Shown here in pieces: positions 8,459-15,101 of a stretch of DNA of 36,868 nt (position 1 is the first letter of the stretch; each line of letters begins with the position of its first letter). The stretch spans positions 1 to 36,868 of the forward strand of contig JAFTFX010000010.1 of assembly GCA_017458225.1 (NCBI GenBank), written 5' to 3'. This DNA is from Prevotella sp. (GTDB lineage Bacteria > Bacteroidota > Bacteroidia > Bacteroidales > Bacteroidaceae). The position numbers were made by a program, and so were the translations under genes. Under the pieces are notes generated by a model. That model did no database searches. It saw only the letters and a program-made list of their open reading frames with translations, and was not told where the DNA came from.

Positions 8459-9595
8459 TCAATAAGTTCTGCTTATCCACATCTCCATGAAGCGGTCGGC
8501 CACACTGTATGTTTTGGTTCGATTCTCGTTTTGGTAAGTGAGTAGTTGTTTCTCGAGGAGGGTGTTGATGGCATGCTGTACGGAACTGGGCGATTTCAGT
8601 GAGTGGTTTTTCACGAAGGCAACCGAGGTGACACCACGGGCTTTTCTGTCTTTGGCAATGGCTATGAGTGTTTCTTTCTGCTGATAGTTCAGTTGGTTCA
8701 TGACCGAGGCAAACGTGTGCCCCTTTTCATCCAGAATGTCAACCACCGTTTTGTGAATATCGGCCTCATCAATGGTTTTCTCTGCGGCTATGTAGGCAAA
8801 AGCGTTGTGCAGCACGTTGTGCACGTAGTAAGTGTGACCTTCAAAGAGGTCGTAAGCTAGTGTCAGGGCTTCCTGGGTAACCTTTCTGCCGGCCCCAGCG
8901 AATTGCTTTTCGGCAAATGCCGTATATACCTCTTTGGCGATGCTGTCCAGATAGAGCTGTTCGGCACTGTTGTAAAAAGGCTTAGCCGAAGAGTTGAACA
9001 TGTTCTCAAGGATATGGCGGTTGCTCCCTGCATAGATAAACAGGCAGTTGTTCATCTTCTGAATGTGTGAGCGGAGCGTGGCCTCCACTTTTTTTTCTTG
9101 ATACTCGGCAATCTGCTGAAACTCGTCGATGGCGAAGATGCATGGCTTGTCGGCCTGCTCCAGATAGTTGAATATCTCTTCTAGTGTCAGTTCTGGCGTG
9201 TGTATGTCGCCCAGTTTTACGTTAAACGTCGGCATTCCCGTCACTGGGTCGTAGCCGAAGCTGCCAGCCAGCGAGTGTATGGCAGCCAGGAACTTGTTAA
9301 TGACTGCAGTACCCTTAGGTACCAGAACCGAGTAGATTTCCTTGCTGAGAAACAATACCAGCTCATACAGGCTGGTAGTAGGGTAGATGTCGGTGTAGAA
9401 CGTGTAGTAACTGCCTTTGATGGAGGGTTGCTCGAACACGTGGCGTATCAGTTGCGTCTTTCCCATTCTTCTTGGCGATGTCAGCAGTATGTGTGCTTTG
9501 TTGGCCAGCGTCTGCACCATCCACGTAGTTTCTCTGACCCGGTCACAGAAATATGGCTCGGGAATAATACCTGTGATATAGAACGGATTCTCCAT
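8459..9595 (-). CDS. AAA-type ATPase (ATPase_2-like, DUF-class P-loop protein)
   Basis: 378 residues from the ATG at 9595. A longer reading from a TTG at 9616 would overlap the promoter -7 box, so the ATG is chosen. The N-terminus FYITGIIPEPYFCDR is typical of prokaryotic stand-alone ATPases of this group. Walker A is SPRRMGKT, Walker B is CIFAIDEFQQI, and a sensor-like YAGSNRHI follows. The C-terminal ~90 residues look like a winged helix (LNYQQKETLIAIAK...SSVQHAINTLLEKQLL). Members are widespread in Bacteroidota and their role is poorly known. It is first in a probable two-gene unit with the HTCS gene. Confidence 0.85.
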   Translation of the reverse strand: MENPFYITGIIPEPYFCDRVRETTWMVQTLANKAHILLTSPRRMGKTQLIRHVFEQPSIKGSYYTFYTDIYPTTSLYELVLFLSKEIYSVLVPKGTAVINKFLAAIHSLAGSFGYDPVTGMPTFNVKLGDIHTPELTLEEIFNYLEQADKPCIFAIDEFQQIAEYQEKKVEATLRSHIQKMNNCLFIYAGSNRHILENMFNSSAKPFYNSAEQLYLDSIAKEVYTAFAEKQFAGAGRKVTQEALTLAYDLFEGHTYYVHNVLHNAFAYIAAEKTIDEADIHKTVVDILDEKGHTFASVMNQLNYQQKETLIAIAKDRKARGVTSVAFVKNHSLKSPSSVQHAINTLLEKQLLTYQNENRTKTYSVADRFMEMWISRTY

Positions 9596-9613
9596 AACTC
9601 TTGCATTTGGGTG

Positions 9614-9645
9614 CAAAAGTAAGTAAAATATTTTAATTATACAAA
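9614..9645 (-). promoter_or_regulatory. Promoter of the AAA ATPase (and probably the HTCS) gene
   Basis: On the minus strand, TTTG (9645-9642), 20 bp, TACTTTTG (9621-9614). The start site should fall near 9607, leaving a leader of about a dozen bases before the ATG at 9595. Confidence 0.75.
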
Positions 9646-9652
9646 TCCTATA

Positions 9653-9665
9653 ATAGAAATTCTAT
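9653..9665. promoter_or_regulatory. Small dyad ATAGAA-A-TTCTAT, operator candidate
   Basis: A perfect 6-bp inverted repeat with a one-base centre lies just upstream of the -33 box of the minus-strand ATPase promoter. The position suits an activator or repressor site, but the sequence is AT-rich and could occur by chance. Confidence 0.3.
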
Positions 9666-9805
9666 AATTGTATTTGCGATATATTTGATTTTGCTGAAAA
9701 CTGATTGTATGCCGTTTTATGCCGAATGTTTGATAAATATGTTTTTTTTGTACGCAGATGTCGTAAACCGTATGATATTTTTATGTACGGAATTGCAATT
9801 TCTTC

Positions 9806-9813
9806 TACTTTTG
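9806..9813 (+). promoter_or_regulatory. -7 element (TACTTTTG) for the second secreted protein
   Basis: TACTTTTG lies about 200 bp before the ATG at 10017. The -33 box is unclear (TTTT at 9779-9782 is slightly too far). If used, it makes a long leader that contains the hairpin and direct repeats listed next. Confidence 0.5.
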
Positions 9814-9862
9814 TCGCCGATGAAAAGTTAGAAGTAAGTTAGTTTATAGAATTTGTAGTTTA

Positions 9863-9922
9863 TTCAGGTCTATATGTTTTGGTTCTGCCGCGCGTGAGCG
9901 TAGCAGTGCCAAAAAGCCTGAA
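9863..9922 (+). promoter_or_regulatory. Long imperfect hairpin in the 5' leader
   Basis: Nested pairings TTCAGG/CCTGAA (9863-9868 with 9917-9922), TTTTGG/CCAAAA (9877-9882 with 9909-9914) and CTGC/GCAG (9885-9888 with 9903-9906) make a ~60-nt stem-loop. No T run follows, so it is not a simple terminator. It may affect leader stability or translation. Confidence 0.45.
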
Positions 9923-9943
9923 AAGCAAGACTGACAATGTGAA

Positions 9944-9983
9944 AACTACTGACAACTACTGACAACTGCTGATAACTGAATGA
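9944..9983 (+). repeat. 10-bp direct repeat (AACTACTGAC), about 3.5 copies
   Basis: Units at 9944, 9954, 9964 and 9974 read AACTACTGAC, AACTACTGAC, AACTGCTGAT and AACTGAATGA. They lie between the leader hairpin and the start codon at 10017. Their role is unknown. Confidence 0.6.
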
Positions 9984-10016
9984 TGATATATTAACAATTC
10001 AAACTAATAATTAAAA

Positions 10017-11891
10017 ATGAAAACAAAACTACTAATTTTAAGCCTCGCCCTGATGGTGATGGGGGGGGTAAGTGCGTGGGCTGATGGCAGAACCGCAGTT
10101 CAAGATGAAACAGACATTTCTTCAGCTTCAGCTGAGAATCCTGTTGAAGTGACCAGTTGGTTTACTGACCTTAACACAATTGCAAATAACACAACACCTT
10201 CTGAGTGGGTGGCTTCTAACAACAGCATTTCTATTCAGGGGAAAACAAGTTATACTTATTTTATTTCAGGCTCTACTTTAAGCTGTTATAGCGTTAGTAG
10301 TGGAACATCAGCAGGTACAGTTTCAGTGACATATTCAAGTGTACCTAAAGGTATGTACAGAATCAAAGTATGCGCTGCCACTCGTTATCCAAATGCAGCA
10401 GACTATGTTTTTGGAAACACTATAAAGACTGTTATTTCTACAGCGATAGGCGGTACTTCGGCAGCAACAGAAACGATTGATAATATTCCAGTATACGATG
10501 GTGTTAATACACTGACCTTTGGTGTTGAACTGGCTGCAGGACAATCTGGAAGTAACAAAGGCGCATGGGCTTGTATAAAAGACATCCAAGTTTATTATCT
10601 TGGTTCGGAAACGGGTGCAGCTGACTATACTGCGTTATTGGGGAGCGAGATTACTGCAGCTCAGAGCGTATTAGATACTTTCACAGGGAAAATAGGTACT
10701 GGAGTATTTCAATTCAATGCGTCCACCCAATATGATGCTCTCAACAGTGCTATCAGTTCTGCCAATACCATCTATGAGGCAGGTAGCGTAACAGAGTCTG
10801 ACTACAACACACAGTCTGCGGCTTTGTCTTCGGCCAAGTCTGCACTCCAGGCTATTGCAATGACGGCTCCAGACGAAAGCAAATATTATATTCTGCGTTC
10901 TAATTGGAACAATACTTATTGTCTGAACTTGAATTGGGTGAATGCAGATAATCCCACAGAGACGGGCAGCAATCCGACTATCTCAACATTTGACTATGGT
11001 GTGAAATTCAAGGCGGTAACCGGACAAAATGACCAGTTCTATCTTGTGGGCATCGATGGCCAGTATTTGGGTAGTAATACCACTGACAACAATGTATTGA
11101 CAGATAAAAAAATATGGAAGTCAACGGATGAAAGGTATACAAAGTGGCGCGTAATACCCATTGCAGGAGGACATTTCCGTTTGTACAACACCTATGCCAG
11201 CCGCTATCTTTGGACTGAAACAGCCTCATCAGTTCCAACCTTGAAATGTAGTGCTCATAATTATGCTACGAATGAAACTAGTTATTGGGATATTACTGAA
11301 CAGACCACCTCTTCCGTCTCTATGAATATCACCTCTGCCGGTTGGGCCACGTTCGTAGCTCCATTCGCTGTTGCGATTCCTGATGGTGTGACCGCTTATA
11401 CCATAGAAACCGATGGCGAGACCATAACAAAGACTCCTGTCTCTACAACTATTCCCGCCAATACTCCGGTTTTGCTACAGGGTGATGCTTTTGGTGAGTC
11501 GAAACAATTTAGTGGCTATTCGCAGGCATTCTGGAATGGACTGCCACAGGTAGGCAACCTCGTCGGTACGCTTGCTGCTACTACACTTACTGGCGACGGC
11601 ACGATTTATCTGTTACAGAAAAATGGCGGTAAGCTCGGATGGTACCAACTGGCAAATAATGCAGAAGTGACAAGCACTGCCAACCGCGCCTATCTGAAGG
11701 TTCCTGCCGCTGCAGGTGGTGAAGCCCGCCAGTTTATGCCGCTCTTTGGCGACAGCGAGACTACAGCCATTATGTCAGTCAATACTGAAGGAATCACGGC
11801 TAACGATTATTACAACCTGCAAGGTCAGCGCATCAGCAATCCTAAGAACGGTCTCTACATCGTAGGTGGCAAGAAGGTCGTCGTGAAGTAA
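10017..11891 (+). CDS. Secreted multidomain protein with FIVAR-like segment and GLYIV tail
   Basis: 624 residues. The signal peptide (1-22) ends in VSAWA. Residues about 45-195 look like a beta-sandwich with PKGMYRIKV and a W-rich end. Residues about 200-285 hold an Ala/Ser-rich helical segment (SAISSANTIYEAGSVTE) like a FIVAR domain. Residues about 287-430 (YYILRSNWNN, FYLVGIDGQYLG, FRLYNTYASRYLW) resemble ricin-type or other carbohydrate-binding beta-trefoil repeats. The last ~190 residues match the end of the protein at 185-1582 and finish with YYNLQGQR...GLYIVGGKK, a tail typical of exported Prevotella proteins. The product is probably surface-exposed and may bind a polymer. As in its relative, a G tract (G8) lies in the signal-peptide codons and a small LSRGG peptide gene follows. 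Confidence 0.82.
   Translation: MKTKLLILSLALMVMGGVSAWADGRTAVQDETDISSASAENPVEVTSWFTDLNTIANNTTPSEWVASNNSISIQGKTSYTYFISGSTLSCYSVSSGTSAGTVSVTYSSVPKGMYRIKVCAATRYPNAADYVFGNTIKTVISTAIGGTSAATETIDNIPVYDGVNTLTFGVELAAGQSGSNKGAWACIKDIQVYYLGSETGAADYTALLGSEITAAQSVLDTFTGKIGTGVFQFNASTQYDALNSAISSANTIYEAGSVTESDYNTQSAALSSAKSALQAIAMTAPDESKYYILRSNWNNTYCLNLNWVNADNPTETGSNPTISTFDYGVKFKAVTGQNDQFYLVGIDGQYLGSNTTDNNVLTDKKIWKSTDERYTKWRVIPIAGGHFRLYNTYASRYLWTETASSVPTLKCSAHNYATNETSYWDITEQTTSSVSMNITSAGWATFVAPFAVAIPDGVTAYTIETDGETITKTPVSTTIPANTPVLLQGDAFGESKQFSGYSQAFWNGLPQVGNLVGTLAATTLTGDGTIYLLQKNGGKLGWYQLANNAEVTSTANRAYLKVPAAAGGEARQFMPLFGDSETTAIMSVNTEGITANDYYNLQGQRISNPKNGLYIVGGKKVVVK
10061..10068 (+). repeat. Homopolymer tract G8 inside a signal-peptide codon run
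   Basis: Eight G encode MGG(V) at residues 15-18 of the second secreted protein. As with the G9 tract at 230-238, a one-base length change would remove the mature protein. Confidence 0.75.
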
Positions 11892-11925
11892 TAAACGATT
11901 ATTCATGTTAAAAAAGAAATTGGAT

Positions 11926-12099
11926 ATGAAATACATATATGTTAAGCCTGAGACAACGATAGTGAAAGTTTCCCCTTGCACATTGCTTGCAGGTTCTCCA
12001 GATATTGTTAATGGTGGCAGTGCCGATACAGAGAATACACAGGAAGGTGGTGGCTACATGCTCAGCCGTGGCGGTGGCTTCTGGGATGACGAAGACTAA
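11926..12099 (+). CDS. Small peptide, LLAG / LSRGG-WDDED family (second copy)
   Basis: 57 residues from the ATG at 11926, giving MKYIYVKPET. An ATG at 11905 would add seven residues, but the shorter start matches the family's usual basic, Tyr/Pro beginning. Motifs: VKP near residue 8, LLAGSP near 20, a Gly/Asn/Glu-rich linker, and the end LSRGGGFWDDED, almost identical to the end of the peptide at 1597-1779. The gene follows the secreted protein by 34 bp and precedes a strong terminator, so the two genes form one unit. Function unknown. Confidence 0.7.
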   Translation: MKYIYVKPETTIVKVSPCTLLAGSPDIVNGGSADTENTQEGGGYMLSRGGGFWDDED

Positions 12100-12123
12100 A
12101 AAACTTTGGTTATAATATTTTCA

Positions 12124-12167
12124 AGCGCGGCCTGCCGTCATCACGACGGTGGGCCGCGCTGATTTTT
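12124..12167 (+). terminator. Strong intrinsic terminator
   Basis: AGCGCGGCC / GGCCGCGCT encloses a second stem CCGTC / GACGG, followed by GATTTTT. It ends the secreted protein / small peptide unit. Confidence 0.88.
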
Positions 12168-12204
12168 GGGGATGATTCTATGTCTCTGTGTCACAGTGTG
12201 TTAC

Positions 12205-12236
12205 TTCTCCCAAAAAATTGTTTGCGTTTGGGAGAA
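12205..12236. repeat. Inverted repeat next to the 22-bp array
   Basis: TTCTCCCAAA (12205-12214) pairs perfectly with TTTGGGAGAA (12227-12236) across 12 bases. It directly abuts the tandem array and may form one structured block with it. Confidence 0.6.
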
Positions 12237-12367
12237 AAACTCCGAGCGTCTCGGAGTAATTCTCCGAGCGTCGCGGAGTAATTCTCCGAGTGTCGCGGAG
12301 TAACACTCCAAACGTCGCGTAGTATTACTCCGAAAGTCTTGTAGTAACACTCCAGAACACTCGGAGT
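12236..12367. repeat. Tandem array of six 22-bp palindromic units
   Basis: Six contiguous 22-bp units start at 12236, 12258, 12280, 12302, 12324 and 12346. The core of the best units is CTCCGAGCGTCGCGGAG, itself a near-palindrome, joined by AATT or AACA. Units 1-3 are the most alike, and units 4-6 decay (for example CTCCAAACGTCGCGTAG). The array has no spacers of distinct sequence. It fills the gap between the terminator of the upstream unit and the promoter of the hydrolase operon. No ORF in it is convincing. The role is unknown; a protein-binding array, a structured RNA or a simple expanding repeat are possible. Confidence 0.85.
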
Positions 12368-12466
12368 GTTACTACAAAAGTCATGGGGCGAAGCCAGACA
12401 GTGTTTTCTGCAGAAAAAATACAATTTTCCGTACGATTATGCTATGTTTTACTTGGGAAAAATCCA

Positions 12467-12474
12467 TAACTTTG
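12467..12474 (+). promoter_or_regulatory. -7 element (TAACTTTG) of the glycoside hydrolase operon
   Basis: TAACTTTG lies 25 bp before the ATG at 12500, so the leader is short. A T-rich stretch at 12446-12450 is near the -33 position. Confidence 0.65.
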
Positions 12475-12499
12475 CAAATGTCAATAACTAGAACAAGCG

Positions 12500-15058
12500 A
12501 TGAAGAGTTTTTTTAGACTATGTGTGATGGCATTGCTGGGTGCAGGTCTGTTTGTAAACGTGGCGCATGCACAGAGCACAGACCGCTATCACAGCATTCG
12601 TCCGGGCCAGTTGTGGCTCGACACGAACGGAAAACCCATCCATGCCCACGGCTTCCAGATCTTCGTGGGCGACGACGGCCTGTTCTATTGGTATGGCGAG
12701 AACAAGGAGCACACACATCTGGGCTCGAACGTGTGGACATGGGGCGTGCGCGCCTATCGCTCACGCGACTTCTATAACTGGGAGGACATGGGGCTCATCA
12801 TCGAGCCCGACACCGTCAATCCCCTGTCGCCGCTGCACTACTCACAGACGCTCGACCGGCCACACATCTTGTATAACAAAGGAACGTGCAAGTGGGTGTG
12901 CTGGATTAAGTCGATGGACACCGACGGCTTCTTCGTGGTGCTGCAGGCCGACCGCTTCGAAGGCCCCTACACGCTGGTGCGCCAGTTCAAGCCCGAGGGC
13001 TTCGGCGTGGGCGATTTCGACATGTATGCCGATCCTGAGACGGGCAAAGGCTATGTGTGGTTCGAACGCCCCCACTGGGAACTGATCTGTGCCGAGCTGA
13101 CCAATGACTACCTTGGCACAAACGGAACATACTCAGAACACTTCGTGGGCATACGGCCGCCCTTCACTCGCGAGGCACCGGCCCACTTCGTCTACCAGGG
13201 TCGCCACTACATGTTCACCAGCGGCACCACGGGTTATGTGCCCAACCCGTCGCAGGTGTGCGTGTTCGACGATTATCACGGGGAGTACACCGACCTGGGC
13301 TGTCCGCACATCAACGACAAGTTCGATGACTCGTTCGGCTCGCAAATCACCAGCGTCATCCAGATAGGTAACACTTACGTCGCCTTGGCCGACCGCTGGC
13401 TACCGCATCTTTACGGGACCGACATTCCTAAACGCACCATCAAGAACAAGGAGAAGGCCTACTTGAACCACAAGCCCTTCGATAGTGACTTCTCTACGCC
13501 GCAGGTGAAGGATAAGACCAGCATTAAGCGCAATAAATGGGACACCACCGACTCGGCACGCTATGTTTTCCTGCCCGTCACATTTGATGTCAATGGAAAA
13601 CCGGTGATAGAGTGGCACGACGAGTGGACACTTCCAACTCCCCTCCCTCGCAGGGAGGGGGTGGGGGTGAGTCTTATGCCCGATACGATAGCGCCCATCG
13701 TGGCTCCGTTTGATATGCCCCAGTTACAACGGCCAGATATAAAAGGTAAGAAGATTGAAGTAAGGATGAACAGCAAGGGTGTTTCGACCAAGTTTATCCA
13801 GCAAGCCATCGACAAGTTGGCCCGACAGGGTGGAGGACAGGTCGTCATACCTGCTGGCCGTTGGCTCACGGGGCGCATCGAACTGAAATCGGGTGTGGAG
13901 TTGCACCTCAGCGAGGGCTGTGAGCTTCATTTCAGCGGCAATATCAAAGACTATCTGCCCGTGGTCTTCACGCGCGATGAGGGCATAGAGATCATGTCGC
14001 TCGGCGCTTTCATCTATGCCAATGGCGCAGAGAACATCGCCATCACAGGCAAGGGCCGCATCGTAGGCCCCTCGACCGATTGCGAAATCTATCAAGTGAA
14101 CAAGGAAAAAGCGCTCAACATCGAGCTGCTGGTAGACCCCACTACACCTGTCTCTGAGCGCGTATTTGACGGCTGTCAGGGCTCAGTTCTATCCACTCCC
14201 CTCCCTCACAGGGAGGGGCAAGGGGGTGGGTCTGCCGTCTTCCTCCCCAAATCCATCGCCCCCATCAACTGCAGGAACGTGCTCATCGAGGGCATCACCA
14301 TCGACCAGGGCCTCTATTGGAATGTCGTGCCCCAGTATTGTGAGAACGTCATCATTCGTGGCGTAACGGTAAATAGCTACGGTCATGGTCGTACTGACGG
14401 CATTGATATTGAGTCGTCGAAGAATGTGCTTGTGGAGTACTGCACGCTGGACTGTCAGGACGACTGCTACACCATGAAGAGCGGTCGCAACGAGGACGGA
14501 CTGCGCGTAGGCCGGCCTACGGAGAATGTGGTGCTTCGCTATAACCTGGCGCTGCGCGGTGCCGGCGGCATCGTCTGTGGAACGGAACTTGCCGGCGGCG
14601 TTCACAATATTTACCTGCACGATTGCGTTTTTAATGGTACCGACCAAGCTTTCCGCTTTAAGACCCTGCGCAAGCGTGGCGGTGGCGTGAGCAATGTGAC
14701 TGTCGAGCGCGTGCGTGCCAACGTCACGGGGCCTGCTTTCTACTGCGACATGCTGGGCAGCGTGAAGTGGGGTGGTGACCTGGCCCGTCGCTATGGCAAG
14801 GAAGGCAAGGAGACAGCCACTGAAGAGGAAATCGCCGCCTTGCTGACACCCTATACGCCCGACTTCCACGACATCACCATCCGCGACGTGGTCGTTGAGC
14901 ATTGCGGCAAGTTCATCTCCGCCATCGGTTTGCCTGAACGACCGCTGCGCCACGTGCTTATACAGAACGCACAGGTGACAGCCAAGGAACTGGGCGTGAT
15001 GCGCGATGTGGAAGACTTCAGACTGGAGAGTGTCCAGATGGAGCAGAAAGGAAAATGA
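12500..15058 (+). CDS. Secreted GH43-like / GH28 fusion glycosidase
   Basis: 852 residues with a signal peptide (1-25, ending VAHAQ). Residues about 30-370 are a five-bladed propeller of GH43 type (PIHAHGFQIFVGDDGLFYWYGE, AYRSRDFYNWEDMG, FDMYADPETGKGYVWF). Residues about 405-850 are a right-handed beta-helix of the GH28 polygalacturonase class: a pectinase-like ISTKFIQQAIDK-type start, TDGIDIE with D633, QDDCYTMKSG with D654-D655, and FRFKTLRKRG in place of RIK. The GHG motif is replaced by CGTELAGG, as in several exo-acting relatives. The product probably trims pectin or arabinogalactan side chains in the periplasm. Two palindromic elements are inserted in frame: one at the domain junction (about residues 377-393) and one inside the GH28 part (about 563-577). 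An operon with the GH2-like gene 43 bp downstream is likely. Confidence 0.85.
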   Translation: MKSFFRLCVMALLGAGLFVNVAHAQSTDRYHSIRPGQLWLDTNGKPIHAHGFQIFVGDDGLFYWYGENKEHTHLGSNVWTWGVRAYRSRDFYNWEDMGLIIEPDTVNPLSPLHYSQTLDRPHILYNKGTCKWVCWIKSMDTDGFFVVLQADRFEGPYTLVRQFKPEGFGVGDFDMYADPETGKGYVWFERPHWELICAELTNDYLGTNGTYSEHFVGIRPPFTREAPAHFVYQGRHYMFTSGTTGYVPNPSQVCVFDDYHGEYTDLGCPHINDKFDDSFGSQITSVIQIGNTYVALADRWLPHLYGTDIPKRTIKNKEKAYLNHKPFDSDFSTPQVKDKTSIKRNKWDTTDSARYVFLPVTFDVNGKPVIEWHDEWTLPTPLPRREGVGVSLMPDTIAPIVAPFDMPQLQRPDIKGKKIEVRMNSKGVSTKFIQQAIDKLARQGGGQVVIPAGRWLTGRIELKSGVELHLSEGCELHFSGNIKDYLPVVFTRDEGIEIMSLGAFIYANGAENIAITGKGRIVGPSTDCEIYQVNKEKALNIELLVDPTTPVSERVFDGCQGSVLSTPLPHREGQGGGSAVFLPKSIAPINCRNVLIEGITIDQGLYWNVVPQYCENVIIRGVTVNSYGHGRTDGIDIESSKNVLVEYCTLDCQDDCYTMKSGRNEDGLRVGRPTENVVLRYNLALRGAGGIVCGTELAGGVHNIYLHDCVFNGTDQAFRFKTLRKRGGGVSNVTVERVRANVTGPAFYCDMLGSVKWGGDLARRYGKEGKETATEEEIAALLTPYTPDFHDITIRDVVVEHCGKFISAIGLPERPLRHVLIQNAQVTAKELGVMRDVEDFRLESVQMEQKGK
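13635..13672 (+). repeat. In-frame palindromic element, copy 1 (single)
   Basis: CCCCTCCCT (13640-13648), CGC, AGGGAGGGG (13652-13660), then a G/T tail. It is read as TPLPRREGVGVS at the junction of the GH43-like and GH28 domains, where an insertion is easily tolerated. Confidence 0.85.
14192..14231 (+). repeat. In-frame palindromic element, copy 2 (single)
   Basis: CCCCTCCCT (14198-14206), CAC, AGGGAGGGG (14210-14218), then the G/T tail. It is read as TPLPHREGQGGGS, in a loop of the GH28 beta-helix before the catalytic strands. Confidence 0.85.
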
Positions 15059-15101
15059 AAAGATTTCTTTCTGTCATTGATAGAACAAGTATTGAAGAAC
15101 T

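Noticed and set aside
12236-12367. CRISPR array
   Set aside because: The repeats are contiguous with no unique spacers, and there are no cas genes nearby.
12191-12424. 77-codon open frame across the 22-bp array
   Set aside because: The product is only the translated repeat, with no ribosome site and no similarity to the neighbours.
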